The translations under genes and the position numbers were made by a program. Shown here piece by piece: positions 21,946-37,670 of a stretch of 64,000 nucleotides of DNA. Source of the DNA: Mesocentrotus franciscanus (Eukaryota > Echinodermata > Echinoidea > Camarodonta > Strongylocentrotidae). The stretch covers positions 27,587,539 to 27,651,538 of the forward strand of contig CP137679.1 in the NCBI GenBank assembly GCA_037976565.1, given 5' to 3'. The notes beneath the pieces were generated by a model. That model did no database searches. It was given only the letters and a program-made list of their open reading frames with translations, and had not been told where the DNA came from. The number at the start of each line of letters is the position of its first letter. Within the stretch, counting starts at the first letter, position 1.

Positions 21946-22786
21946 ATAACAAAATGGTTTGTGCAAAATTCGATAAACTTGTTTTTCTTCTTCCTGTATT
22001 GTACAATGCGTGGGTATTCCCAACATGTGCCGTCACCGTGACTGTGTAAGTAAGAATATATATTTGCCAACCACCACAAACAATTGCTTGAATTTATATT
22101 GTCAGTTATTTGTTCCGTTTCAATCATTGAATTTTGAACCCTGTCCAAAACATTATGAAAAAATATTTCTAACTCGTGTATCGTCAATTTTAGCTTCGAA
22201 AAGCTTCGAAGGATTCACTAGCTGTGGAGGGGTCACAAACTTTTTCCCCTTCTAAATGACGAGAAAGTAACACCGACGTGCAATAACGTGCATGATTGTA
22301 AATCCCATGCAACTTGTCATGTTGTGTGTTATTTGACATGTATCATGTGAGTTAGAGACAGTTCGAGACAGTAAGAAAATAAGGAAAATCGCTTTATGTA
22401 AATTAAAAACTGAAAACACCAAATGAAATCTTACCAAATGAAAATTTCAAACAATAATGTCTTACCTCCATTCTTCATAGCTATGTCATGGATGCGGGAT
22501 TTGCAAGTGGACGACAAAAAAATAGAAAAACAGACTCATTTCCACTATGTTTGACAAATAACGGCAAGGCTTTTGATTGACACTTTCCAGTGTATCTTCA
22601 ATGTTATGAAATAGTTTTTTATGCACAATTTCACCGTGTTTATATTTTGTTCAAAATGAGCAAAAGATAATTAACCAAGCGAGGTCCAATCAAGTCTACT
22701 AAGATCTTACTAACATCATGACAAGTGTGTCGGGTTGGCAGGATGCCCGTGGTAGCAGTGTTTTTACATTTCCTACTTATCGTCTG
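21946..22786. other. intergenic; nothing recognised
   Basis: AT-rich, no supported coding or repeat structure. Confidence 0.4.
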
Positions 22787-22850
22787 TTTGGTACCAGAAG
22801 GGAGTTAAATCATATGCCTTGACACAGAGTTAATGACCTTCTGGTTTTAA
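22787..22850. mobile_element. tiny MITE, CCAGAAGGGCG family (copy 2)
   Basis: A 64-bp element with inverted ends tttggtaccagaaggg and ccttctggttttaaa and the core acacagagttaa, as in 1863-1920. It is more diverged than the 58913 copy. Confidence 0.55.
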
Positions 22851-22872
22851 ATAGACGATCTATCAGCTTTAA

Positions 22873-23063
22873 AGCCTATCTGCACTAGTTTGGCCAGGAT
22901 GGATTAGACCTCCCTGCATGGTCACTGACAGGTGGTTATCTGAATCTCATCAAATCAACTCTCAATTAACATAAGAAAAAGGGGACTATGGGGACCAACG
23001 GTCACCACTTAGGCATTGTTTGCTATATAGAGGGCGCAAGTAGCTATAAGTAGCAGTGGGGCT
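22873..23063. mobile_element. TTAA-flanked MITE, copy A
   Basis: A 191-bp element starting agcctatctgcactag and ending gtagcagtggggct, flanked on both sides by TTAA (22869-22872 and 23064-23067). It is homologous over its length to 27710-27897 and 37483-37670. TTAA target duplications are characteristic of piggyBac-type elements. No transposase is present. Confidence 0.7.
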
Positions 23064-23746
23064 TTAAGTGGACCTACTTAGCTTAGGGCACATGTTACCA
23101 CATCACAAACCATCAACCCGTTTTGATCAGAAGCCAAGAAACTTATTTTGACAGCGCAATCAATATTGAATGGTTTAGGTGTCAGTGTTTGCCGTACCTA
23201 GTTCTAAATTCTTTTAGGCACAAAAGTTTTCATCGCCCTTTCAGGAGATTTGTCCTGCGAAACGTGTGAATATTATATCACGTTTTTCGATAAACATTCG
23301 CTTATTTTGATAGCTGCATGTGGCATGCGGCATGAAAAGAAAGATTCCAAGTTTTTGTTGATGTAATGTTAAAGTAAACATTCGGAGATAAATTGCAAAT
23401 TATTGCACGCTTAGATTGCTCGAAGCGATTAACGCGAAAGAATATGCTTTGGGGCTCAAATTTGATGGTCCTACTAACAATAAAAATGATGAATTCCATG
23501 CAATTTATTTAGGCAAAATGTAAAATACACTGCATCCATAAATTATGCGCAAGGGGGAAAGGGAGCTCAATATTCTGGTGTAATTGAATTAGTGTTATGT
23601 ACCATGGAAAGCGTAGCTCTATTGACAAGAGTGTACTAGGATCAAATGATTATAAGAGAGGGGGAGGGGGGAAAAAGCGATATATATATATATATATAAA
23701 TATATACGATATTAAGTCCACGTGTTGGCATAAGATGACGCATAAA
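23064..23746. other. intergenic; nothing recognised
   Basis: AT-rich, with a short TA run at 23680-23705. Confidence 0.4.
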
Positions 23747-23889
23747 GAAGCGAAGTTTCATGCTTTAAATCCAACAGTTTGTATTAGGTCACGAATTTTT
23801 GACGTACCCTACGTCTTTATAGACGTAGGGTATGTCGAAAATACGTGACCTAATGAAAGCTGTTTTAAAGCATAACAACTTCACTTATT
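23747..23889. repeat. long near-perfect hairpin / palindromic MITE
   Basis: Left arm (to about 23816) includes tattaggtcacgaatttttg and acgtaccctacgtc. The right arm from about 23823 is its inverse (gacgtagggtatgtcg, then aatacgtgacctaatg), and outer words atgctttaaa and tttaaagcat also pair. The loop is only a few bases. No target duplication was identified. It could be a palindromic transposon or a hairpin-RNA source. Confidence 0.75.
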
Positions 23890-23923
23890 CATCATTTTTT
23901 GCGGTATATATAATTACATGCGA

Positions 23924-25940
<2,017 letters not shown>

Positions 25941-26029
25941 TATATTTATATACCTTTTTTTAACGGTTCCCAGGCTTTCCCCGGCAGGATGGATCGTGAT
26001 TCTGCCAATTTTCACAAATAATTATGGAA

Positions 26030-27640
26030 AAAGGGAGGAAGAGACACGGATTGAGAAGAGAGAGAGAGAGACAGAGATAAAGAGAGAATGAGTGAGAGGG
26101 ACCCTAATATGATACATCAACGTATAGTATCTCCATACATATTTCCATCCAAATTAATATATAATGGAGACAGTACAAAATGACGAACGTGGTTATCTTG
26201 TAACAACAACATTAAAAACTCTTGCTGGTATATAACAGTCATAATCACTTATTATTTTGATGGATTTGCAAGATTTAAAAGAAACTTGTCAAAGCCCATG
26301 ACAGGGACCAGTTTATCATCTGACCTTCTTGTCAAAATCATATCTATTCCATTTAATAATTTGACAAGAGCAAAGCCAGGTCTATCAACTATAGTATATA
26401 AACCCATCAATCTAAAACGAATTACAAAATTGTTAACTCTGATCCGTTTTTAATCTCGCACCTTTTTTTTCCAAAGCGATGCATTTGACCCACAAATTTG
26501 ACTTTTAGCCAGAGGGATTTTTATTTCGCAATACAAAAACACAAAAAGATGAATATAGGAACTCTTATCCATCCAAGCATGACCCTCTTTAAAAAAAATC
26601 TTATTTGCAGTGCAGCGAATTTCGCTACACTGAATAGATATCACAGTTTTTTTCCTTCCTGTTTTCTTTTCTCCTTTTTTTTCCTTCGCGCATTAATTCA
26701 CACCGGAGCACCGAACGCACACAGCCCTACCCTCTGTATTGTCCGCTTTTCCAGACCAACTCGTAAGCTGATTGGTCAATTGTATGAAAAGCAAAGTGTC
26801 ATGCATAACTAGTCATACAGAAGTTCGTAACAATTCCTCAGATTGTTCGCGACGGCATCGTTCATAAAGTGTCGCGTCCACGCATATTGCAGACGCATAT
26901 ACTAGTCACTATACCGTCTTCGTTCTACAATCTGAATCTGATTTTGATATCTAAACACTATGGATACATCATAATCAGAAATGTCGTAAATTAATGACAT
27001 TGTTTAACGTTCGTGGTAGGCGAGATTCATAGACGAAGTCGGGAAAAGCTGTTTTATCGTGACTTTTTGTGTGGAGATCATAACAGTGCACTGTGATCGA
27101 TGGATTATGCTTGATCAGGTGTGCAATACATGTGAATAGGAGAGATTGAGCCTTACATCAGGCCTTCGGATCGCCATTCCTTGCATTCATAACAGGTAAA
27201 TACTGGATATTATGCTTAGCTGCGAAACATAAGTAGGTGAGAGAGTCAGAGTGAGAACATGCAAGAGGGATTTTTTAGGAGTTTTATTTTTAAGACATAC
27301 CGAAACATGTTATAATGATTCGGTAGTTTAAACTTGTGTGAGGATGCAACTTAATGTATCAGTACATACGCTTGACATGTTAATTGTATTTCTTACCAAA
27401 ATATTAGTAATGTCATGCATGTATCAAACTGTAGTGAGACACGCCTTAAACAAACATAATGTTACCATGTGTGGAGAAAACCTCACCCCGCCTCAAATGT
27501 CCACTTACGAGTTATGTCTTATGTTATGTCTTTAGCTGCACAAAGAATATTGTAGAAAGTTTTAAATTTGCACTGTATACATCCACAACACCAGACCTGC
27601 CTAATAGTACGTGATACACCAGACGGTATAGACTGTACTT
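26030..27640. other. non-coding part of duplicated segment
   Basis: Short GA run near 26050-26085, otherwise AT-rich. The small ORFs lack motifs. The same sequence is at about 35810-37420. Confidence 0.4.
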
Positions 27641-27709
27641 TTCCTGCAAGAAGAAGAAGAAGAAATGCTCAAAATGTGGAGCAGTATTATGAAACGGTAT
27701 TTCCCTTAA

Positions 27710-27897
27710 AGCCTGTCTGCACTAGTTTGGCCAGGAGGGATTAGACCTCCCAGCGTGGTCACTGACAGGTGGTTATCTCATCAACTCAGCTCACAATTAA
27801 CATAAGAAAAAGAGGATCATGGGGGATCAACAGGCACCGCTTAGGCATTGTTTTCTACATAGAGGGAGCAAGTTGCTACAAGTAGTGCAGTGGGGCT
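27710..27897. mobile_element. TTAA-flanked MITE, copy B
   Basis: A 188-bp element, agcctgtctgcactag to tagtgcagtggggct. Its ends pair as AGCC(N)3CTGCACTA, with 12 of 16 positions matching. It is flanked by TTAA at 27706-27709 and 27898-27901. It lies between two related segments (27589-27645 and 28021-28070) that share ccagacc(t/c)gcc and agactgtact-type words. Confidence 0.75.
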
Positions 27898-28094
27898 TTA
27901 AAGTAAAGGGTACTTGCTAGAGAAAATGGTATAAAGATAGAGAGTGGGAGGTACAAAAAAAGAGCTGCTCATGGAACTATGTATATATATATTTAACATG
28001 AAGCAATGTGCATGCACCACACCAGACCCGCCAAATAGTACGGCAATGCACCCGATTGTGGACTGTACTTCACGATAAGAATAGGAAAGAAGAA

Positions 28095-28320
28095 AAAGAA
28101 GAAAAAGGAGAAGGAAAGAGAGGGAGAGGGAGAGAGAGAGAGAGGTAAAAGGGGAAAGCAGAAAAGAGAGAGAAGCAGGTTTATAGGAAGAGAGCCTGGA
28201 TAAATATGAGAAATATAAATAGGGAGAAGGGGGAGGTAGAAGTAAGGTATAGCGATGTGAATAGAAGTGACATATTTAGATATGTAATATAGAAAGAGGA
28301 GAGGGGGGGGGGGGGGTTAG
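28095..28320. repeat. GA run and poly-G tract
   Basis: GA/GAAG-rich DNA at 28085-28145 and a G run at 28304-28316. The poly-G is much shorter in the second haplotype copy. Confidence 0.85.
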
Positions 28321-29422
28321 AGGTGCGGGATATGCCAACTGACACACATTTAACGCAAATTATGCCTATCACCAAATTGACATAATTACTGTGCTAATAG
28401 TAATAGAGTGGAAAAGAGGTATTTCGGAACTCCCGAGATATTGCATTCAAATTTTTTGTTCAAACTTTATCAGATATATTTAAAGTCCATAATTTGTGTA
28501 CTACTAGTTCATTATTATTATGTCTGCAACATGTAAAATGTTGAATATCTAAACCGAGCACGCCCGAATGTAGATCAACTATAAGCAACCCGTATGTGTT
28601 TTGTGAACAGGAATGCATGTAAGAGATAAACCTTTTTTTTACAAAGGGAAAAGACCTATAGGATTAGTGTGTCCAGTGCAAGATAGGATTATCCATCTGA
28701 ATAGGCTTACAGAACAAAATAGTATTGGGTTTAGTATGGTCCGACTTCCTTTCTATTATACCGTTAAGCACATTCTAAACAAGAAGGCTAAGACTTCGAA
28801 ATATCAACCTATGGCAAAATGTCTATATCCTTGTCCATCCTCTTTTGACTGCTGAAGAATCGATAACTGATGTACCAACAAATAATGTCTTGCCAAAGGA
28901 CACCAGTGGCGCGTCATAGATTGAACTTATGATACTTGTACTGACAATTTGTTGTATATTTTGACAGTGTTTATCCTTTTCATAGCAAACATAAAGAAAA
29001 GAAAATGAAGGAGAAAAAAATCTGATGGACCAAGAAGCCATGTCATTAATTCGATTTTCTTGTTAGTCCTATGTTAGTCGCTAATGCTATGATCCACTAT
29101 GTACACAGAGCCTTAAAGGTTTCCTAAACAGAAATATAGGTATAAATAGTGCGAATCATTATTATCTTCATCAGTATCATGCGGTGCTGCTATGTCAGAC
29201 AGACTTCCTGTAATGTTGTGAGCATCAACAGCAACTTGTGTTATAAAATGTGCATAAGATCTACATTATGTACATAACTTATCATTGTATGATGTGCTGC
29301 GAGTCCTATTATAACTTCAATTATATTTCATGTATACACGTAGATAATTATGTCCGACAAACCTTTTGCTGGGTCAAAAGGAATTCTCTTTTATTGTAAA
29401 GAGTTTACATAGGATATGTTGG

Positions 29423-29575
29423 TACATCACTTTATTAATACATCAGCAATAGAGGGACAGAGAAATATCACAAAGGCATATAAGGAAAAAGGAGATCATA
29501 GTAATTAAGAAAAGCCCAGGACTTGACCTGATTAATGGTCCATGCAGGGCAGGTAACGTAAAAATATAGTAAAAC
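29423..29575. repeat. dispersed ~150-bp repeat (also at 39190 and 52434)
   Basis: The block containing acttgacctgattaatggtc and catgcagggcaggtaacgta closely matches 52434-52575, outside the duplicated segment, so it is interspersed. No terminal repeats were recognised. Confidence 0.65.
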
Positions 29576-30127
29576 TTCTTGTGTATTGCGAGTTATAACT
29601 TCAAAATATTGACATATTGGAGTAAGACCTTTATTCATGTAAATTTAGCGTCACTAATCAAATAATCATAATAATACTCTACAATGATGATGGGAACGAT
29701 CAGAAACCTCTCAAAGAATGGAACATTAAAGTAAATAAGTCACTATCATTGCACTCATATTGTAATTAATCACTGAGCTGTATATGACCTTTAGAATATA
29801 CACCCCGTGACGTATCACAGCTCATGAAATGCACGGCCCACGCGTGATGTGTAATGTTTTATGTTCGCTGCATTCAAATGTGATCTGTTGCTATCAACCT
29901 TCAGTTAATGTAGGTTTATGGCACTCCTTTGTGTTTAAAGAGAAGGTTGAGTTCTGAGGAGAGGTGAATAATAATTTTTGAGCGTCATCATTGTTATTAT
30001 GGAAGTGTGGAAGAACATCAGAGAAAAAATGTTCCCTGAAAAGCATGGCTCTTCAAATGCCTTCATATTCTCAATATGACATGTAACAGCTTAAAAATGA
30101 GGACGACAGTTTTATGCCACATGTTTG

Positions 30128-30334
30128 TGTAGTCCCATATACATCTTTCTGTGTACAGTGCTTGTTACTTTTACCAAGACTGGGCCAGTTTATTTTTATT
30201 TTTATCATTTTGATGATTCCAGAACCTTGCAGTACACACCAATACTTATATGCTACATGATCAACTTGTTTTGATCGATTCCACACCGTTTCTGTCACAA
30301 TGCAATCGCATGACCAGGACTCAACCTTATCTTT
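30128..30334. repeat. dispersed ~195-bp repeat, copy B
   Basis: Matches 3212-3404 in the same orientation, from gtagtcccatatacatcttt to catgaccaggactcaacc. Confidence 0.7.
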
Positions 30335-32615
30335 AAACCGAATGATTTTCCTTCCAACGGATCTATATACTTTGTCTTGTTTGGAGTTAAATTGTATTTG
30401 CGTATACATGTACTTGATATAGTATTTGGATGAATATTAATCTATTAATAACCCTTGTCCAGTTATGGCAAACATCAAACAATAAAGAATAGAGTGTAAT
30501 TATATTCGTCTAACAACATTATTGACAATATTAATAACTTCCTTGTATAGCTGTATATTTATATTCACTGTGCACAAGTATGATAGGAGCGTAGTACAGA
30601 GCACATGAAATATCGAGTACTTTAGATCATGTTAAGTGATCCGTCTAAATCACTTCCACCTCTCTTTTATTTGAAACGTCACTTTGAGAGCAAAACAAAC
30701 CCCACTGTTTAGTATAGATAGACCTTGTATGACAAAAGATAAAGATATCCATTAAGAGGGCTTATCAATGTTGTTCATTGGTTCTAATAAAAGTTAAATG
30801 GCACTGGAAGAGGTGAGATTCTGGACAAATTTTACATTATGGCCAGGATATGATGTATTTTCACCTTTCATAAATTTTGTTTCAAACACCATATTGAGAG
30901 CAGAACCTTTACCACTTAGTACTAAATTTCTATGACAGAATGCTGAGGTCTATAAGGAGGATTATCAAATCTGTACCTTGCCTGTTCTTCAACTTAAATG
31001 ATATTCGAAGAGCAAAGATTCCACACAGCGCACACATCAACTCCAAAACAAATCAAACTTCCAATGACACCCCACTGTATAAATAATCCTGAATAGACTC
31101 ATTTTTTAGTTCTGACATTCCCGCATTGCTTCATATCAAAATACAGACGACACAAGTGTCCCGAACAGTGTTTGACTTGGGGGTCGTTCAAATAAAGCCA
31201 GGCATCAAAGTACTTCAGAAGGGTGTTCTTGTAAATGGAATGGAAGTTGGTAGTATTGATAGAAGTTTCAATGGTATTTGGAAATCCTCCAAAGGATGGG
31301 TTAAGCTTGGCATCTCCTTGTCAAATATTTTCTTTCATTGGACTTTTGACGAGGACAATATTCAGTGGTTATACAGTTGCGAGAAAGGGCGATGTGTGTT
31401 CAGGGGGGTGTTTCACAAAGATCCTAAGTCGTACTTAACTCTAAGTTGGACTTAAACATTATGGAGAGCCATTTGTAGCCTTAAAATAAAATATATTAAA
31501 AAGCAAAAATTCAAGTATTTTAGACTTTTCATAGATTCCACATCAAGAACATGAAATCTCCTTGATAATAGAAATTATGAATGATTTGTATCAACATTTC
31601 ATGCCTTTTAAAATAACTTTTTGGTTTCTATTTCATTTCTTTTTCAAGCATCCATTACCAGGTACATAAATGTAGTTTTCATACAGTTTTTCTAGTATAG
31701 TAAATAGCTGTAAAATGCATAATATGAATCCAAGTTAGCATGCTGAATCAATACAAAACATAAATTCGATAGAGAAGAGCTACAGCGTAAGCCTGAAGCT
31801 TGATTTACTTGCAGCCTTCTTGATGTAGGAAAATAAAAAAAGGAGCGGGCTTGCGAAAAAAAAACATCTTATCTGATAGAATATCGATGAATTTTTTCCC
31901 CATTGTATTTGGGAAAATAGAGAGGCGGATTCTCAATATAAAAATGGACTTAAAGAAAGAAGGGGGAAAAAAGACTAGTGCTCTGCTATACATGTAGTGC
32001 CGACAATTGATACGGCACTTTTCAATGCACATTCAGAGGTCAGTAATTTTTGGATCTTTAATTAAGCGAGACATAATCATCAGCAAAACAAATATGTCAA
32101 AATGGCAAAACTATTATGGAACAAAAACATCACGTCAACGGTTTACTGAGTACCTTATGTTGCATTGCTTGTTTATGTGTTTACATCTCATTAATTAATT
32201 AATTGACTAGGTGTGTTATGAGTATACAGGTTATTTCCTATTTCAGGCAATCAATATGATGATGATGATGATGATACTAGGAATATTAGTGATAATGCTA
32301 ATTATAATGATAATAATAGTAATAATAATGATAATATCTGATTTCTTGAAATTTGGTATTGACTCCAAGTTCTAATCCATAACCCTCTGCTGCAGGGTGA
32401 TGGGTTGGGGCTATTTTTTTCATCACATACAGGGCGGAAAGTTCAGAAAATGTCGATAACTGTTTTATTTTCCATGACCATTTCAAAGTAAATTTATCTA
32501 AAAATCATATTGAATTCAGGTACATAATATATTGTAAATTCACAACTTACTGTAAATACCCTTTTCCCCGTCTTTCAAAACAAGTTTTTGTTATTCTTAT
32601 GCTGGTACTCCCCCT
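30335..32615. other. non-coding part of duplicated segment
   Basis: Contains a 109-codon ORF at 31126-31455, identical in protein in both haplotype copies. Its last third is a foldback-type end (gggtgtttcacaaagatcct), so it is not supported as a gene. TGA and AAT runs occur near 32257-32335. Confidence 0.4.
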
Positions 32616-32755
32616 CCCCTTTCTCTCTCTGTCTATGTCTATCTATACCTTCCCTTCTCTCTCTCTCTCTCTCTCTCAATTCTCTCTCTGCCCCCCTCCC
32701 CGGGACCCCCTCTCTCTTATTGTCTCTATCTTCTCCACCCTCTCTATTTCTCACA
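32616..32755. repeat. CT microsatellite
   Basis: CT-rich run, also at about 42390-42535. It gives Ser/Leu ORFs that are not genes. Confidence 0.9.
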
Positions 32756-33456
32756 CCTATCTCATTCCATCTTCCTCGGACACAAACACGCATACAAGCA
32801 TATCTATACATGTTGTTCTGTGTAGACGAAAAGTGCAATTTCACTTCACATGTCCATGACATCAAGTCGCCAATAACACAATCACAAACAGTCTTAATGA
32901 CGTGTTCACCCCCGTTCTACTCAGTAAAGGAGGTATAAAGAAAGGATTAGTGTCGGATGTGTACATTGTTGTGACTAAATGCACCTTGCTAAAGATACTT
33001 TCTTGGTCTGTTGGATTCTGTCATGGCACCCACACAGGGGACCTCTTTTTTCGAAGGTTCCTTTTTTTTCTTCTTCTTCGTTCATGATGCCGAAGTTTCA
33101 TCATTCCGAAGGTTCATAAATCAAAAAACGATATAGTATTCTAATTTGATTTTCGGATTTACGGATCCTCTTTCATTTTCGGAATAAGGAAACCATATCG
33201 TTTTATATAATTATCATGAACACGATATCAATTACAAATGATTAGAAATTATAGAATATTCAAAGTTGGACTTGTAATCATCATAATATTCAATACATGA
33301 GATGATTGGTACTACAAAATTGAAGATTAGCACACAAAAACCCAGATATACTAAAGATTTTCGTCTCGAACCCTCATCATGTTCATCAGAGTAAATTGCA
33401 AGAATGAACAAAAATACGGTACGGTATGCTATTGTATTGTGCAGCAGTTTGCCGTG

Positions 33457-33956
33457 NNNNNNNNNNNNNNNNNNNNNNNNNNNNNNNNNNNNNNNNNNNN
33501 NNNNNNNNNNNNNNNNNNNNNNNNNNNNNNNNNNNNNNNNNNNNNNNNNNNNNNNNNNNNNNNNNNNNNNNNNNNNNNNNNNNNNNNNNNNNNNNNNNNN
33601 NNNNNNNNNNNNNNNNNNNNNNNNNNNNNNNNNNNNNNNNNNNNNNNNNNNNNNNNNNNNNNNNNNNNNNNNNNNNNNNNNNNNNNNNNNNNNNNNNNNN
33701 NNNNNNNNNNNNNNNNNNNNNNNNNNNNNNNNNNNNNNNNNNNNNNNNNNNNNNNNNNNNNNNNNNNNNNNNNNNNNNNNNNNNNNNNNNNNNNNNNNNN
33801 NNNNNNNNNNNNNNNNNNNNNNNNNNNNNNNNNNNNNNNNNNNNNNNNNNNNNNNNNNNNNNNNNNNNNNNNNNNNNNNNNNNNNNNNNNNNNNNNNNNN
33901 NNNNNNNNNNNNNNNNNNNNNNNNNNNNNNNNNNNNNNNNNNNNNNNNNNNNNNNN
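33457..33956. other. assembly gap of exactly 500 N
   Basis: The run of N is 500 long, a conventional placeholder rather than a measured size. The sequence before it is repeated ending at 43245, and the sequence after it is repeated starting at 24176. The left contig's 3' end and the right contig's 5' end are therefore the same ~9.28 kb. Confidence 0.98.
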
Positions 33957-34734
33957 CAAGTCACCCTCAATAAAGATAACATTTCAGAGAATATAAGAGT
34001 GGTAATAATTACATGCTAAATGTTAGTCCTGACTCTTGCCTGCAGTGTAGGCCTACCAGACTGATATCATCTATTTTTAAACGAAATTTAGACATTACCA
34101 AAAAAAAAACAATGGTGAGGGATATCAACTTGTGAAAGTATTATGTTACCTTTCACGTATTGAAATTCACAATCAGTCCCAAATTTCATTCAATCTTTTT
34201 TGTTTCTTGTTTTCCTTTTCACTTTCCTTTTAAGCCCTGTCAATAATGTGGCATTGATTATTTACTCGTTTTTAATTAGTTTTTGAAGAACTCCTAGGTG
34301 AAAGAAATCATAACTATTCTTGAATATTATTACTTGTTTTAGAACATGTTGGGCCTGTCTCACATTGCCTTCCATCATTCCATGGCAATTTTCCATGTTT
34401 CTTTCAGCTTATTTCTCACTTCTTTTCCATCCACTCAACTAATTCCTGATCATGCATTAACCTCATATACCTACCATCACCCATGCCTAAGCCTTTTAGG
34501 GAGGGGATCCCGTAAAGTAATTTTGACATTGTAAGAAATAAACATGAGCAATATTTCATTGTAGGTTACTTTAAAGTCAACCTCTTTTTTCATCGCCCAT
34601 TCACATCAGTTCCCTGAAGGAAATGCTGGAATATGTCCCTCTTTCTCTTGTCTTTCTTCCTTTTCTCTTCCCACTTCCTTTTTTTCTTCTGCCCGTTTCT
34701 TCCCTTTTCTTCCCCTTTTCCCTTTTCCCTCTTT

Positions 34735-35214
34735 CCCAGGTAGCAAGCCCATATGGGGCCATATGGGGATGATCTGGGTCACTTGTGCCATCTGGGCTAT
34801 TAAATGGAACCCATATATGTATCCCATATGGGGCCAATATTTAGTAACCCATATGGGATCTATCTGGGCCAGCCCTTATGGGTCCCAGATGGGAATGAGC
34901 TGGGCGTACACATATGGGTAGAATATGAATATGCCCATATGGGTAACACATGGGGAAAATCTGGGTTAACCCACATGGGATATATCTGGGTTAACCAATA
35001 TGGGTACCAGATGGGATTAAGCTGGGCATACCCATTTGGGCCCAGTTTGGTATGGGTCCCATCTGGGTCCCATCTGTCTGATATGGGTTTACCCATATGG
35101 GTCCCATATGCTTCTTGGGTGCAGATGCCTTAGGGCCCCAGATGGTTTTCCATATGGGGCCCATGTTTCAGAGAATATGGGACCCATGTGGGTCCCACAT
35201 GCTAGCTACCTGGG
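34735..35214. repeat. CCCATATGGG/CATCTGGG-rich element, copy 2
   Basis: A 480-bp counterpart of 24953-25440, with the same inverted cccaggtagc ends and a few indels. One resolves cgtacgtacacataatggg of copy 1 to cgtacacatatggg. Confidence 0.85.
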
Positions 35215-35680
35215 TTATTATCCTCTCTGTCTCTCATTATCTCTCTATCCCACTCTCTACTTTTTTTTTTGCACTTTTGCGCTTCGCGCTTAACATTTAG
35301 CTGTTGCTTTTTAACGCTGCGGCTTTGCATTTGGCGCACTGCATTTCTATGATGCTGTTGATTGAATAAATTGAATAAATTCATCAATTCCTGATGAAGC
35401 CGTATGAGCGAGAATTCAATTTATTCTTGTCTCATATACGGTTGTCTCATTTACTTCGTTTTCTATTTATATATGTATGTATTATGAAAATGAGATAGCA
35501 AAATGTGTATATTGATGGTCATCTTGCGAGTAATAACCATTAACTACTCTCATCGGGCTCTCATTAATTTTTCTCTTAATTTGTTTGTTTGATGGTGAAT
35601 TATTGGGGGATGATTGTACAGGCCACCCCCCACTTGAAATATTGGGGGATATATCCCCCCATCCTCCGTGATCGACACCC

Positions 35681-35714
<34 letters not shown>

Positions 35715-37482
35715 TATATTTATATACCTTTTTTTTAACGGTTCCCAGGCTTTCCCCGGCAGGATGGATCGTGATTCTGCCAATTTTCACAAATAATTAT
35801 GGAAAAAGGGAGGAAGAGACACGGATTGAGAAGAGAGAGAGAGAGACAGAGATAAAGAGAGAATGAGTGAGAGGGACCCTAATATGATACATCAACGTAT
35901 AGTATCTCCATACATATTTCCATCCAAATTAATATATAATGGAGACAGTACAAAATGACGAACGTGGTTATCTTGTAACAACAACATTAAAAACTCTTGC
36001 TGGTATATAACAGTCATAATCACTTATTATTTTGATGGATTTGCAAGATTTAAAAGAAACTTGTCAAAGCCCATGACAGGGACCAGTTTATCATCTGACC
36101 TTCTTGTCAAAATCATATCTATTCCATTTAATAATTTGACAAGAGCAAAGCCAGGTCTATCAACTATAGTATATAAACCCATCAATCTAAAACGAATTAC
36201 AAAATTGTTAACTCTGATCCGTTTTTAATCTCGCACCTTTTTTTTCCAAAGCGATGCATTTGACCCACAAATTTGACTTTTAGCCAGAGGGATTTTTATT
36301 TCGCAATACAAAAACACAAAAAGATGAATATAGGAACTCTTATCCATCCAAGCATGACCCTCTTTAAAAAAAATCTTATTTGCAGTGCAGCGAATTTCGC
36401 TACACTGAATAGATATCACAGTTTTTTTCCTTCCCGTTTTCTTTTCTCCTTTTTTTTTCCTTCGCGCATTAATTCACACCGGAGCACCGAACGCACACAG
36501 CCCTACCCTCTGTATTGTCCGCTTTTCCAGACCAACTCGTAAGCTGATTGGTCAATTGTATGAAAAGCAAAGTGTCATGCATAACTAGTCATACAGAAGT
36601 TCGTAACAATTCCTCAGATTGTTCGCGACGGCATCGTTCATAAAGTGTCGCGTCCACGCATATTGCAGACGCATATACTAGTCACTATACCGTCTTCGTT
36701 CTACAATCTGAATCTGATTTTGATATCTAAACACTATGGATACATCATAATCAGAAATGTCGTAAATTAATGACATTGTTTAACGTTCGTGGTAGGCGAG
36801 ATTCATAGACGAAGTCGGGAAAAGCTGTTTTATCGTGACTTTTTGTGTGGAGATCATAACAGTGCACTGTGATCGATGGATTATGCTTGATCAGGTGTGC
36901 AATACATGTGAATAGGAGAGATTGAGCCTTACATCAGGCCTTCGGATCGCCATTCCTTGCATTCATAACAGGTAAATACTGGATATTATGCTTAGCTGCG
37001 AAACATAAGTAGGTGAGAGAGTCAGAGTGAGAACATGCAAGAGGGATTTTTTAGGAGTTTTATTTTTAAGACATACCGAAACATGTTATAATGATTCGGT
37101 AGTTTAAACTTGTGTGAGGATGCAACTTAATGTATCAGTACATACGCTTGACATGTTAATTGTATTTCTTACCAAAATATTAGTAATGTCATGCATGTAT
37201 CAAACTGTAGTGAGACACGCCTTAAACAAACATAATGTTACCATGTGTAGAAAACCTCACCCCGCCTCAAATGTCCACTTACGAGTTATGTCTTATGTTA
37301 TGTCTTTAGCTGCACATAGAATATTGTAGAAAGTTTTAAATTTGCACTGTATACATCCACAACACCAGACCTGCCTAATAGTACGTGATACACCAGACGA
37401 TATAGACTGTACTTTTCCTGCAAGAAGAAGAAGAAGAAATGCTCAAATGTGGAGCAGTATTATGAAACGGTATTTCCCTTAA

Positions 37483-37670
37483 AGCCTGTCTGCACTAGTT
37501 TGGCCAGGAGGGATTAGACCTCCCAGCGTGGTCACTGACAGGTGTTTATCTCATCAACTCAGCTCACAATTAACATAAGAAAAAGAGGATCATGGGGGAT
37601 CAACAGGCACCGCTTAGGCATTGTTTTCTACATAGAGGGAGCAAGTTGCTACAAGTAGTGCAGTGGGGCT
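37483..37670. mobile_element. TTAA-flanked MITE, haplotype partner of 27710-27897
   Basis: Same element and TTAA flanks (37479-37482 and 37671-37674) in the second haplotype copy. Confidence 0.75.

Noticed and set aside
31126..31455. 109-codon ORF identical in both copies of the 9.28-kb segment
   Set aside because: Identity between alleles is not evidence of selection, its C-terminal third is a foldback-type repeat end, and no motif was recognised.
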